Origin: Rhinopithecus roxellana
Lineage: Eukaryota; Chordata; Mammalia; Primates; Cercopithecidae
NCBI RefSeq assembly: GCF_007565055.1
Contig: NC_044555.1
Span: 40,154,235 to 40,218,234, forward strand
Reading direction: 5' to 3'
DNA: 64,000 nt
Shown one piece after another: positions 22,947 to 34,725 of the stretch. The notes beneath the pieces are model-generated. The model saw only the letters and a list, made by a program, of their open reading frames with translations. It ran no database searches and had not been told where the DNA came from. Position numbers and translations under genes: made by a program. How positions within the stretch are numbered: the first letter of the stretch is position 1; each line of letters starts with the position of its first letter.

Positions 22947-24232
22947 TGGCACAAAAATATTTTTTCTTTGTAAGTTATATAAAATTTATTTTTTTGGAAA
23001 AATTATAACATGATCTAATGTTATGAAAATGATCATTAAAAGTGAGACAATAAAAGGAACTTAAATAAAAGTAAGGTTTTCACACTTCAGGTGAAGAAAT
23101 AAAATATTTATGTTAGTAGACTGTAATAAGTTACATGTATAATTCAATACCTAGAACAATCACTAAAAAAAGTATATATTAACTGATTTGCTTAGGAGTT
23201 CTATATAAAATAATACTGGGATCCTCAAAAATATTCAAGCAAGCCCAAGACAATTAAGACAAGGTAAAATTGAAATGAAAAATAGAGGTAACATAAAACA
23301 AAAAATTAAGTGGCAAACTAAAACACTAACACATCAATAATTACCTTAAATATAAAAGATCTAAATTTACTAAACAAAAGACATAAAGTACTAAAATTGA
23401 AAATGTCTTCTCTGTGAAAGACACTTAATATAATCAAAGGAGAACAGATTAGAAGAAAATATTTACAAAGTATATATCAAGTAAAAAAGTTATATTCAAA
23501 ATATACAATCCTTACAACTGAATAATATGAAACTAAACAACTTAATTACAAATGAGCAAAATGTGTAAAGATCAGTATTGTTTCTCTACACTAACAACAA
23601 ACCAAAAAGGAAATTAAGAAAATAATTCCATTTACAATAGCATCAAAAAGAATGTAATACTTAGCAATAAACTTCATCAAGAAAGCAAAAGACTTGTCCA
23701 CTGAAAACTACGAAACATGGTGGAAAGAAATTAAAGAAAACAAATAAATGGAAAAAATCCATATACATGGATTGGGAGGATTAATATTGCTAAGATGTCA
23801 AAACTACCCACTTCCTATCAAATTCCCAATGATGTTTTTTGACAAAATAAAAAAAAAAATTGATCCTAAAATGCATATGTAGCCACAATGAACCCACAAT
23901 AGAAAAAACAATTTTTAACAAGAACAAAGATAGAGGTGTCATGTTTCCTAATTTTAAAACTTACTACAAATTTACTGTAATCAAAACAACATGATACTGG
24001 CATAAGGACAGGCATGTAAACCAACAAAATAGAACATAAAATGTCCAGAAACAAATCTTAGGCTTATAGTCAAATTAGTTTTGACAAGATTACCAAGATC
24101 ATTCACTTAGGAAAAGGATAGTCATTTTAACAAATGGTGCTAGGAAAACAATATCCACATTTGAAAGAATGAAATTGGACTCCTACACTACACCATATAT
24201 GAAAGTTGATTCAAAATGGATAATGGATAAGA
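22947..24232 (+). mobile_element. Old L1M ORF2 remnant (first segment)
   Basis: From about 23400 the plus strand shows ORF2 landmarks: the TTTCTCTACACTAACAACAA region (about 23580), GACTTGTCCACTGAAAACTA (about 23690), CATGGATTGGGAGGATTAAT (about 23767) and TTGATCCTAAAATGCATATG (about 23860). It runs to the AluJ at 24233 and resumes after it. 22947-23400 is AT-rich and less certain. Confidence 0.7.
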
Positions 24233-24544
24233 GGCCAGACATGCCTGTAATCCCAGCACTTTGGGAGGCCATGGCGGGTAGATCACTTGAGCCCAGGAGT
24301 TTAAGACCAGCTTGGGCCACATGGCTAAACCCTGCCTTTACAAAATTACAAAAGTTAGCCAGACACAGTGGCACATCCCTGTGGTCCCAGCTACTGGGGA
24401 GGCTGAGGTGGGAGGATTACTTGAACCCAGGAGTCGAGGTTGCAGTGAGCCTTGATGATGCCACTGCACTTCAGCCTGGGCAACAGAGTGAGACCCTATC
24501 TCAAAAGAGACAATAACAACAACAACAACAACAACAACAACAAC
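24233..24544 (+). mobile_element. AluJ-like element with (CAA)n tail
   Basis: Starts GGCCAGACATGCCTGTAATC with a 5' deletion and ends in a CAACAA repeat tail (24508-24544). A probable duplicated target is AATGGATAAGA before it and AATGGGTCAGA after it. High divergence supports an old Alu. Confidence 0.88.
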
Positions 24545-24778
24545 CAAAATGGGTCAGAGACCCAAATGTAGGAGCTAACGCTATGAAACTCTTAGAAGAA
24601 AATACAGGAAAAAAACTTCACGGTATTGGATCTGACAGTTATATTGGATATGGCGCAAAAAACATAACAACAAAAAAAAGTTAAATTGGACTTAATCAAA
24701 ATTTAAAACTTTGAACATCAAAGGAAAGTATCAACTAAGCAAAAAGGCAACCCAGAAAAATGGTGAAAATATTTGCAA

Positions 24779-24829
<51 letters not shown>

Positions 24830-25745
24830 AGAGATGAATATTCAGAATATATAAGAAATTACCACAGCTCCACAAAACTAAACATTTCAGCTCAAAAATA
24901 AACAAAGGATTGAAATAGACATTTATCTAAAAAAGATACAAGATAACCAATAAGCTCATGAAATGATGTTCAACATCACTCATCATTAGCGTGTAAATCA
25001 AAATCACAATGAAATATTATTTCATATCTATTAGGATAAACATTATTAAAATAAAAATATAAAAAACCTAGAAAATAGTGTGTTACTGTTGACGTGGAGA
25101 AACTGTACCACAGTGCATTGCTGGTGGGAATGTAAAATGGTGTAGCCATTGAGAAAAACAGTATGGAGGTTCCCCAAATTAGTATACATAAAATTACCAT
25201 ATGCACCATCAATTCAAATTCTGATTATATATCCAAAACGATTGAAAGTAGCAACTCAGTTAATTGTATGCCTATGTGCACTGCAGCATGACTCACAATT
25301 TCTGGAAGGTGAAAATAACCCAAGTATTTACCAACAAATGAATGAACAAAATGTGTTATATACACATAATAGAATATTATTCAACCACAAAAGGAATAAA
25401 GTTTTAATACATGTTACAAATGAATAAACCTTAAAAAAATAAGTGAAATAATACACACACAAAACAGCAAATATTCTATGATTCCACTAAAATGAAATAT
25501 CCAGAAATGGCAAACTCATACAGACTAAAAGTACAATGGTCATTGCCAGGGGCTGAAAGGAGGGGGCAATAGGGTTATTGCTTAATGGGTACGGATTTTC
25601 TGTTTGGGTTCTTAAAAGTATTTTCAAAATAGATAGTAATGATAGCTGTACGGCATTAGTAATATAATCATTGTCACTAAATTTTACCCTTAAAAATCAT
25701 TAAAATGTCACATTTTGTTATGTTCATTTTCCAAAATAAAAATAA
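24545..25745 (+). mobile_element. Old L1M ORF2 C-terminus and 3' UTR (second segment)
   Basis: Resumes ORF2 with ACTCTTAGAAGAAAATACAG. Further right it has GCTGGTGGGAATGTAAAATG (about 25121), the GAATATTATTCAACCACAAA stretch (about 25371) and a 3' UTR including AATGGTCATTGCCAGGGGCT (about 25533). It ends in an AATAAA-rich tail near 25740. Coding is destroyed. Confidence 0.8.
24782..24826. repeat. (TA)n microsatellite, about 22 units
   Basis: Uninterrupted TA dinucleotides inside the L1M. Likely length-polymorphic. Confidence 0.95.
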
Positions 25746-26069
25746 ATTTTTAAAATATATAAACCCTATACTCTAGTTCACATAATCATGTCCACAGGGG
25801 TACGTGTTATTAATTTGGATATTGCTGTACATATATAGTGAAATCAAACAATTAAATAAATGGATGTCATAGCATGGCAGCAAGGGTTTTCACTGAATAG
25901 AAGATTGCAGAAAAACAAGGTGATGATCTATTTTGTAACAAATTAGAATTGGAAACATCAATATGAACTCAGGTTTAGCTTGATATAGATAAAAGATGGA
26001 GACATATGGAAATATAAATAGACATGCGTATATACAAAGGTTAGCATATCCACCTATTATCTTGTTCTG
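25746..26069. other. Short unassigned AT-rich spacer
   Basis: Nothing recognised between the L1 3' end and the MLT1 LTR. Confidence 0.45.
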
Positions 26070-26425
26070 TGTCTTAGTCCATTCCAGATGCTATAACAAA
26101 ATACCATAGGCTGGGTGGCTTATAAACAACAGAAATTTATTTCTCACAGTTGTGAAAGCTGGTGAGTCTAAGATCAAGGCACCAGAAGCTTCAGTGTCTA
26201 GTGAGGGCTACTTTCTCATAAATAACCTTCTCACTCTAATCCACATGACAGAAGTGGCAAAGGGTCTCTCTCAGATTTCTTTTATGAGGGCATTGATCCT
26301 CTTCATAAGGGCTCTGTCCCAATCACCTTATTATTCTAAAGTTCCCTCCTTCTAATAGCATTACCTTGGGGGTGAAGATTTCAACAAAGAAATTTTGGAG
26401 GGGCATAAACATTCAGTCCATAGCA
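26070..26425 (-). mobile_element. Solo MLT1 LTR (MLT1A-like MaLR)
   Basis: About 356 bp starting TGTCTTAGTCCATTCCAGAT and ending GCATAAACATTCAGTCCATA, the reverse complement of an MLT1A-type LTR. Plus-strand landmarks include GGCTGGGTGGCTTATAAAC. No internal retroviral sequence is seen. Confidence 0.85.
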
Positions 26426-27065
26426 ATCTGCCACTAAAAAGGGCCTAGAGGCAATAAAATTCCATTAGCAATTAGCCTACATGTCACTTAAATCTTGTTT
26501 TTTAATACATTCCTCAAGAAATAAAGCAGGGAAACTTGGAAAAATGACTGAACTTAGGGCTTAGCAGGAAATATAGAACATGAGCTTGTAGAATCAAGCA
26601 GTGCCAAAATGTAAAGAAGTGCTTTACAAGGTCTACGTAAAGTCTACGGATGCAGGTATGTCAAGGAGACAAACACCAATTGAAAAGTTTCTGATTGCCA
26701 AAATAGTAACAATTAGAGCAACAAGAGAAAGTAGTATTGGATTAGATCTCAAGTATATTATAAATAGCCAATTTTCCATACTGAAATACATAAAGTATTG
26801 AATAAATTAATAAATGTGGGTGAAGGACAAGTTTTAATTGCAGAATTCCAAAAAAATTATGTAGATGTAACATCCCACTCCTTAAGCCACATAGTAACTT
26901 TCTAACAAAAAGGAAGAGAATGAAAGAGTAGAAAAATGCAAAATTGAAGAGTAATTTTACAGGCAGGAAATCTGACATGCATTATCTCACCCGAGTGATT
27001 AAGTCAATATTAACAGTCATAAATCTCATTGATAGTATTTATTTTTGATATGATGTGGTGAAGTG
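26426..27065. other. Unassigned AT-rich stretch
   Basis: No repeat family or coding signature recognised over about 640 bp. Two short opposing open frames overlap here and look like chance. Confidence 0.4.
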
Positions 27066-27495
27066 AAACATCACCTCCATGGAATTCCTCCCAAGAACTC
27101 ATAATCCCCAGTCTTATTATAATAAAAATATCAAATTCCAATATTGGAACATCCTACAAAATACCTGATAAATATTTCTGAAAATTGCCAAGGTCCTCAA
27201 AACCAGGAAAAGTCCACGAAACTGCCACAGCCAAAAGCTACCTAAGGAGACATGGCAAACAAAGCAATATTATATCCTGGATGAGATCCTGGAGAACAAA
27301 AAAAGACATCAGGTAAAAATGAAGGAAATCTAAACTATGGACTTTAGTTCATAACAAGAAGTCAATATTGGCTCATTTAGTTTAACAAACACACTAATGT
27401 AAATTATTAATTATAAAAAATAGGTGTGGGATATATAGGAATTATATGCTCTATCTGCTCAATTTTTCTGTAAGCCTAAAACAATTTTAAAAATA
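27066..27495 (+). mobile_element. Ancient L1 3' UTR (L1MC/L1ME-like)
   Basis: TGATAAATATTTCTGAAAAT, AATTGCCAAGGTCCTCAAAA, GGAGACATGGCAAAC and TATATCCTGGATGAGATCC occur in the order of an old L1 3' end, followed by TTTCTGTAAGCCTAAAACAA and an AATAAA tail. Heavily diverged. Confidence 0.6.
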
Positions 27496-28868
27496 AAATC
27501 TATCAAAAAGAACAAACACAGAGATTGGTAAAGTAATTTTTAAAAAACAATCAAATACATGGTTTTTAAAAAATTATTTCAAATTTAATAACATAGAAAA
27601 TTTAAAGAGAAAGAGGGATGTATATACAACACTCTACCTACTAACATCAGAATACACATATTTTTAAGTGACCATGAAGCATTCACCAACACAGAAGATA
27701 TTTTGGGCCATAAAACTGGAGTCAACAAATTTAAGAAAAAGTTATAAAGTTTTTTTTATCTGATCATAATGGTATCAAACTAGAAATCAATACCAGAAAG
27801 ACAAAAGAAAATATTTAAACACTTGAGGATACTAAATGACACATTTCTAAATAATTCATCTCTCAAAGAGGAAATTACAAAGAAAAAAATATATAGGTGT
27901 GTGTGTAATTTCAATGAAAATACAACATACTAAAACTTGATATATGTAGCTAAGTCCATGTTGACAGGGAAATTTATCTTACCGAATGCTTATATTAGAA
28001 AAATAGGAAAGTTCTTAAGTCAATAGTCTAAGTTACTACCTCAAGAAAGTAGAAAATGGAAAGCAAAGTAAGCAGTATAAGTAGAAAGAATGAAATAATA
28101 ATAATATGCACAGAAATCAAGGCAAATAACAACCAGAAAATAATGAAGCAAATAGTTATTTTTATATTAATAATATTTAGAAACTTTTATCAAGGCTGAT
28201 AAAAATAGAGAAGATCCAAACCACCAACACCATAAATGAAAATAAAGAGAGAAGTCACAAACCACCAACATCATGAAGGAAATGGGGAATATTGTAACAG
28301 TTCCAGAAGAAATAAAATAATAATTATAAAACACTAAAATTAATTTTTTCTCATAAATTCAAGACCAATTTCGCACTTGTGAATTCAAGACCATGGCTAA
28401 CAAAACTAAAACAAGACCAAATACATAACCATATTCATTCTACAACCATTAAAGAAAGTGAATTAATAAGTATAATGTTCCTGAAAAGTTCATCTTTAGG
28501 ACCAGGTGATTTTACTTTTTCAAATGTTTCAACTAAACATTTATAGGTGAATTCATTTCAACTTTAAGTAATCATTTCCAGAGAAAGTAATAGAAAGAAA
28601 CATTTCATTTTATGAGATACATATTATCCTGATATTAAAGCCAGAGAAAAACTATACAAAAATGAAAAATTAAAGAAGATTAATATGCCTTATGTATATA
28701 GACACCAAAACCTTTAACAAAGTATTAGTGAATGAAGTACAACAATATACAGAGTTATATACCATGACTGAAAAATTTATTTCAGTTAGGCAAGGTTGGG
28801 TAAACAATCAAGAATCAATCTGCATAATAAATCATATCAACAGTTTAAGGAAGAAGAAAACTCATGTG
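27496..28868 (+). mobile_element. Old L1M ORF2 remnant, upstream of the HML LTR
   Basis: Contains endonuclease-end landmarks such as TTTTGGGCCATAAAACTGGA and later palm-region sequence (ACACCAAAACCTTTAACAAA, TCAATCTGCATAATAAATCA). It is cut at about 28868 by an LTR and resumes at 29905. Stops are frequent. Confidence 0.72.
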
Positions 28869-29904
28869 TATCAGGGAACTCACCCCCAATAATTCAACAT
28901 AGGTTCTTTCTATTTTCCATAAGTGTTAGCTGGCTGAGAAATAAAGAGAGGCAGTATAAGGAGAGGAATTTTACAGCTGGTCCACTAGGGCTGACATCAC
29001 ATATCGGAAGGACCATGATGCCCACCTGAGCCTCAAACCAGCAAGTTTTTTTATGAAGGGTTTCAAAAGGCGAGGGGGTGTAAGAATGGGGAGTAGGTGC
29101 AAAGATCACATGCTTCAAAAGGCAAAAAGCAGAACTACTAGTAAGGGTCTAACAAAGACCACATGCTTCTGAGGGAACAGGACAAAGGGCAAAAGCAGAA
29201 CTACTGATAAGGGTCTATGTTCAGCAGTGCATGTATTGTCTTGACAAACATCTTAAATAACAGAAAACAGGGTTTGAGAGAAGAGAACTGGTCTGACCAC
29301 AAATTTACCAGGGCAGTTTTTCCCCACCCTAGTAAGTCTGAGAGTACTGCAGGAGACCAGGGCGTATCTCAGTCCTTATCTGAACTGCATAAGACAGACA
29401 TTCCCAGAGTGGCCATTTATAGATCTCCCCCAGGAATGCATTCCTTTCCCAGGGTATTAATATTAATATTCCTTGCTAGGAAAAGAATTTAGCTATATCT
29501 TCCCTATGTGCACATCCGTTTATAGGCTCTCTGCAAGAAGAAAAATATGGATCTTTTTGCCCAACCCTGCAGGCAGTCAGACCTTTTGGTTGTCTTCCCT
29601 TGTTCCCTAAAAATTGCTGTTATTCTGTTCTTTTTCAAGGTGCACTGATTTCATATTGTTCAAACACACATGTTTTACAATAAATTTGTACAGTTAACAC
29701 AGTTATCACAGTGGTCCTGAGGTGACATACATCTTTAGCTTACAAAGATAAACAGGATTAAGAGATTAAAGTAAAGACAGGAATATCAAATTATAAAAGC
29801 ATTATTTGGGAACTAATAAATGTCCATGAAATTTTCACAATTTATGTTTCTCTGCCGCAGCTCCAGCAGGTTCCTCCATTTGGGGTCCCTGACTTCCCGC
29901 AACA
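28869..29904 (-). mobile_element. Solo class II (HML/ERVK) LTR, MER9/MER11-related
   Basis: About 1,036 bp. The right end, read in reverse, begins TGTTGCGGGAAGTCAGGGAC, the start shared by this LTR group. The left end reads ATAGGTTCTTTCTATTTTCC, the reverse of its 3' end. A duplicated block (AGCAGAACTACT followed by AAGGGTCTA) occurs near 29120-29150 and 29190-29215. Flanks CATGTG and CAAGCG may be a decayed 6-bp target repeat. The flanking L1 is continuous, and no gag, pol or env remains. Confidence 0.8.
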
Positions 29905-30655
29905 CAAGCGATTATATAAATTGATACCAAAAGGTATTTTATGTAACTCAACACAATTCATAACACAAAGAAACAAACAGACACTCAGCAAGTTAGAATT
30001 AGAAAACTTACACGTCTTGATATAGAGCATCTACAAATGCTAGTATCACTGAAGCATCATATTTATTAGAGCTGACATCATACCTAATTGTGAAAGCCTG
30101 AATACTTTCAGGGAAAAGGCAAGGATGTTCATTCTCATAACTCTTTTTCAACATAATATTAGAACATTTTGAAACTATAATAGGAAAATGAATAATAATA
30201 ACAAATATACAAAACGGAAAAAAAAGAAAATTTTATTTGCATATGCATGATTGTAGATGCAGGAAAGTTCAAAAAGTCTACCACAAAAAAGTTTAAAAAT
30301 TACTAAAACTAATAATTGAGTGTAGCAACACTGCAGCATACATGATTACTACACAATAATTAACTGCATTTCTATATACCAATAGTGACCACATGAAAAT
30401 CATCTTTAAAACTGAAATATCATTTATAATCTATCCAAAAATATTAAATACTTAGGTGGAGACTTAGCAAAACACATAATGGTTTTTCATGCTGACAGTT
30501 AGAAAATGCTAATAAAATGACATAAACAAAGAATTAAATAAATGGCAAGACATACCATGTCTATAAAATGAAGACTCAGCATGCTAAAGATGTCAATTTG
30601 ACCCTAAATGATTTATAAGTATTTTCCAGTAAAAATTCCAGCGAGTTTTTTTTTT
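29905..30655 (+). mobile_element. Old L1M ORF2 remnant, downstream of the HML LTR
   Basis: Continues ORF2 with CTCAGCAAGTTAGAATTAGA, CTGACATCATACCTAATTGT and GGCAAGGATGTTCATTCTC (the GCP loop of the palm), through to GGCAAGACATACCATGTCTA (about 30544). It fades into T-rich sequence before the AluY. Confidence 0.75.
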
Positions 30656-30713
30656 TTATTTTGTTTTTTGTTTGTTTGTTTTTATGTGTGTGCTTTAAAA
30701 AAAAATCTTACTC

Positions 30714-30966
30714 TTCCCAGCACTTTGGGAGGCCGAGACGGGCGGATCACAAGGTCAGGAGGTCGAGACCATCCTGGCGAACACAGTGAAACCCCGTCTC
30801 TACTAAAAATACAAAAACCTAGCCGGGCAACGTGGCGGGCGCCTGTAGTCCCAGCTACTTGGGAGGCTGAGGCAGGAGAATGGCGGGAACCCGGGAGGTG
30901 GAGCTTGCAGTGAGCTGAGATCCGGCCACTGCACTCCAGCCTGGGCGACAGAGCAAGACTCCGCCT

Positions 30967-31026
<60 letters not shown>
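30714..31026 (+). mobile_element. AluY, Old World monkey type, 5'-truncated, 59-base A tail
   Basis: Begins inside the left monomer at TCCCAGCACTTTGGGAGGCC, contains GGCGGGAACCCGGGAGG and GATCCGGCCACTGCACTCC, and ends in about 59 uninterrupted A (30968-31026). The target repeat CTTACTC is at 30707-30713 and 31027-31033. Low divergence and the intact tail mark it as recent. Confidence 0.95.
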
Positions 31027-31028
<2 letters not shown>

Positions 31029-31033
31029 TACTC

Positions 31034-31983
31034 CAATATTTATATCATGAAAGTGATTTCAGAAGAAATGATGGAGTTAATCCAAAAATCTGTTCCTTCA
31101 TAAAAACTAAAGCAAGAGCACTGGAAAAAATGGTCAAAGTCAACTACTCAGAATTCTGTAAATTAACCAAAGGCTAGCAACAATCCAAGGGACACTAACT
31201 CAGTAGAAACACCTACACCTCAATAAGGAGAGCAAGCTTTATGGCATTTTTACTCTCCCTATTTCTGTTTCACTTTCCCCAGTTCCATGGTGGCCTTGAA
31301 AACCAACAGCACCACAAATAGCTAGCAGCCTAACAGCAACTGAAAATAGTAGAAAATGTTTGAAGCATGCAAAAGCATCATTTCTGAAGAACTGTCATTA
31401 TTTGACCTGTTTGGCAGTATACATAATGCCTCAATTTCAGAGCTTGTCTTTATTTGGCCTAATATCTCATTCCATGGAAATAGTCTTTCTCCCAAGGGAG
31501 TTTGTCAGAAACAATTAATAAAATTGGTTTAACTTTCCAGTATTTTGAGATACAGATAACAGTTGGGGCAAAAAGAATGGGGGAAAAAAAAAAACTTAAA
31601 AAGAAAAGCTGAGAAATCAAGATTTACATTAGGGGCTTTGAAATATTCTGACATATATGTGGGAATCCAGAAGGGCACACAGACATAAGGTTGTGTGTAT
31701 ACTCAGAAAAGAAAATAGAAAACCCTAAACTTTCACCTCTATGTTGCCTTGAGACTCTGTGTAAGCAGAAAGTGAAGGAAAAAGCAGAGCTCCCAACCAT
31801 ACAATAGAATGTCAAAGTTATGGTAAAATATGCATGCTGAGTGCTCAGGATTAGGAGATTATTGATTCAAAATTTTTACTGAAATGTCTCTTTAATCATT
31901 AGCAGGACTGTAAGCTACCTGATGAGAAACCTTAGTGGGCACATGCAACAAAGAATGCAGATTGTCTTCAACTATTTGCACAG
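31034..31983 (+). other. Unassigned, possibly an ancient L1M 5' UTR
   Basis: Sequence such as CTAGCAACAATCCAAGGGAC, ACACCTACACCTCAATAAGG and GGTGGCCTTGAAAACCAACA recalls L1M 5' UTR consensus, but I cannot be sure. The second half has no recognised match. Confidence 0.3.
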
Positions 31984-32815
31984 GAAGGATATGAACAGAC
32001 TTCTCAAAAGAAGACATTTATGCAGCCAACAAACATATGAAAAAAGCTTATCATCACTGGTCATTAGAGAAATGCAAATCAAAGCCACAATGAGATGCCT
32101 TCTCACACCAGTTAGAATGGCAATCATTAAAAAGTCAGGAAACAACAGATGCTAGAGAGGATGTGGAGAAATAGGAACACTTTTACACTGTTGGTGAGAG
32201 TGTAAATTAGTTCAACCATTGTGGAAGACAGTGTGGCAATTCCTCAAGGATCTAGAACCAGAAATACCATTTGACTCAGCATTCCCATTACTGGGTATAT
32301 ACCCAAAGGATTATAAATCAGTCTACTCTAAAGACACATGCACACGTTTGTTTATTGCAGCACTTTTCACAATAGCAAAGACTTGGAACCAACCCAAATG
32401 TCCATCAATGATAGACTGGATTAAGAAAATATGGCACATATATACCATGGAATATTATACAGTCAAAAAAAATAGGATGAGTTCACGTCCTTTGCAGGGA
32501 CATGGTTGAAGTTGGAAACCATCATTCTCAGCAAACTACCACAGGAAGAGAAAACCAAACACCACATGTTCTCACTCATAAGTGGGAGTTGAACATTGAG
32601 AACACATGGACACAGGAAGGGGAACACCACCCACTGGGGCCTGTTGGGGTGTGGGGGGCTAGGAGGGGGATAGCATTGGGCAGAATACTTAATGTAGATG
32701 ACAGATTGATGGATGCAGCAAATCACCATGGCACATGTATACCTAGGTAACAAAACTGCACTTTCTGCACATGTAACCCAGAACTTAAAGTATAATAATA
32801 ATAATTTTAAAAAAG
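31984..32815 (+). mobile_element. 5'-truncated L1PA 3' end
   Basis: Plus-strand L1 from GGATATGAACAGACTTCTCA through the ORF2 C-terminus (a QFLKDLEPEIPFDSAFPLLG frame near 32219) and the 3' UTR, with the G-rich block at 32644-32671 and the tail after GAACTTAAAGTATAATAATA. Stops break ORF2. It abuts a truncated MLT1 LTR. Confidence 0.92.
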
Positions 32816-33157
32816 CTTTAGTCTGGGTGGCTTTTAAAAAACAGAAATGTATTTTTCACGGTTCTGGGGGCTGGGAAGTCCAAATCAAAGTACAAACAGA
32901 TTTAGTGTCTAATGAGGGACCATTTTTCTTCATAGATCGCAACTTCTTTCTGTGTCCTCTCATGAAAGGGCCAAAATGCTTGCCAGGATCTCCTTCATAA
33001 TATCACTATTTGTTTTCATCAGCATTCCACCTTCATGACCTAATTATGACCTAATATTTCTAAGATCCCACCTCCTAGCATCGTTGCATTGGTGATTAGC
33101 TTGCAGCACATGCATTTGGTGGGGGGTAGGAGGGACACAAGCTTTCAAAACATAGCA
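32816..33157 (-). mobile_element. MLT1 LTR fragment (MaLR), one end truncated
   Basis: Reverse-oriented: AGTCTGGGTGGCTTTTAAAA and CTGGGGGCTGGGAAGTCC on the left, ending AAGCTTTCAAAACATAGCA. About 45 bp that normally precede the first landmark are missing where the L1PA tail joins. Confidence 0.75.
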
Positions 33158-34242
33158 CAGACCTTAATGAATTAATTTAGGAAACTCACAAAGACATAAA
33201 CAGCAGCAGCTGCAACAAAAGCAACAATAACAAATTGCAGCAACACCAAACACCATACCTAGGTAAAAAGAATGAAACTGGAGGAATCATATTACCTCAC
33301 TTCAAATTATACCACAGATCTGTATTAACAAAAACAGCATGGTACTGGCATGAAAAACACATAGACCAATGGAACAGAATAGAGAACCCCAAAACAAGTC
33401 CACACACCTACAGCAAACTCATTTTTGAGAAAGGTGCCAGAAACATACACTGGGGAAGCAGAATTATTTTCAATAAATAGTCCTGGAAAAATTGGATATT
33501 CAAGAATGATACTAGGCCCCTATTTCTCACCATATACAACAATTGAATCACAATAGATTAAAGACTTACATTTAAGACTGAACCATTAAATTATCATAAG
33601 AAAACATTGGAAAAAAATCTGTGCTAGTATATGATCCAGCAATTCCATCGCTGGACATGTACCAAGAGAAAGAAAATCATTATATCAAAGAAATATCTGC
33701 ACTCCTATGTTTCTCAGAAAACTAAAAATTGAGCTACATTATGATCCAATAATCACAGTGCTTAGTATATACCCCCAAATTGGAAATCAGTGTATAAGAG
33801 AGACATCCACAGTCCTATGTTTGTTGCAGCACTGTCTACAATAGCTAAGAGTTGGAAGCAAACTAAGTGTCTATCAATAGATTAATGAATAAAATATGTG
33901 GTGCATATACACAATGGAATAGTATTCAGCCATAAAAAAGAATGAAATTCAGTCATTTGCAATAACATGAATGGAACTGGATATCATTACACTAAGTGAA
34001 ATAAGCCAGGTACAGAAAGACGAACATTGCATGCTCCCACTTATTTATGGGATCTAAAAATAAATACCATTGAGATCATGGTCATAGAGAGAAGGAAGAT
34101 AGTTACTGGCGATTGGGAAGAGTTGTAGGGGTTTGAGGAAAAGGTGAGGATGGTTAATGAGTACAAAAAAAAAAATAGAGTAAATAAGACCCACTATTTG
34201 ATAGCACAGTAGCGTGACTACAGTCAATAAAAATTGTATATT
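33158..34242 (+). mobile_element. L1MA/L1PB-like ORF2 end and 3' UTR, deleted internally
   Basis: From about 33235, a frame encodes LGKKNETGGIILPHFKLYHR (ORF2 landmark). Then come TCTGTGCTAGTATATGATCC after a deletion, and GGTGCATATACACAATGGAA with the 3' UTR. The 3' UTR is cut at 34242 by an L1PA 3' end and resumes at 34551. 33158-33234 is a CAG/CAA-rich spacer. Confidence 0.8.
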
Positions 34243-34550
34243 TTAGGATGAAGCTGGAAACTGTCATTCTCAGCAAACTATCGCAAGGACAAAAAACCAA
34301 ACACCGCTTGTTCTCACTCATAGGTGGGAATTGAACAATGAGAACACTTGGACACAGGAAGGGGAGCATCACACACTGGGGCCTGTCTGGGGTGGGAGGT
34401 GGGGGGAGGGATAGCATTAGGAGATATACCTAAGGTAAATGACAAATTAATGAGTGCAGCACACCAACATGGCACATGTACACATATGTAACAAACCTGC
34501 ACACTGTGCACATGTACCCTAGAACTTAAAGTATAATAAAAAAAAGAATA
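34243..34550 (+). mobile_element. Short L1PA 3' end (about 308 bp) nested in an older L1 3' UTR
   Basis: Begins GGATGAAGCTGGAAACTGTC and ends TATAATAAAAAAAA. It includes the L1PA 3' UTR poly-purine tract GGGGTGGGAGGTGGGGGGAG, beginning at 34389. Older L1 sequence on both sides joins smoothly if it is removed. Confidence 0.88.
34389..34410 (+). repeat. G-rich tract with G-quadruplex pattern in the L1 3' UTR
   Basis: Four runs of at least three G separated by short loops. Such tracts are a known feature of primate L1 3' UTRs. Confidence 0.75.
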
Positions 34551-34725
34551 ACTTAAAGAATGTAATTGAATTGTCTGTAACTCATAAATGTTTGAGAGGA
34601 TAGTTACCCTATTCTTCATGATATGCTTATTTCACATTGCATGTCTTTATTGAAACATATCACATACCCTATAAATATATACATGTACTATGTATCCACA
34701 AATGTTTTACAAAGTAATAATTTTT
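34551..34725 (+). mobile_element. End of the older L1 3' UTR
   Basis: Resumes with AATAACTTAAAGAATGTAAT and ends near TATGTATCCACAAATGTTTT, typical of L1MA/L1PB 3' ends. Confidence 0.75.

Noticed and set aside
24782..24826. Regular short repeat that might suggest an array
   Set aside because: A plain TA microsatellite without unique spacers.
28796..29492. Open frames near 28796-29492 as HML retroviral protein remnants
   Set aside because: The region is LTR sequence in reverse orientation; no gag, pol or env landmarks are present.
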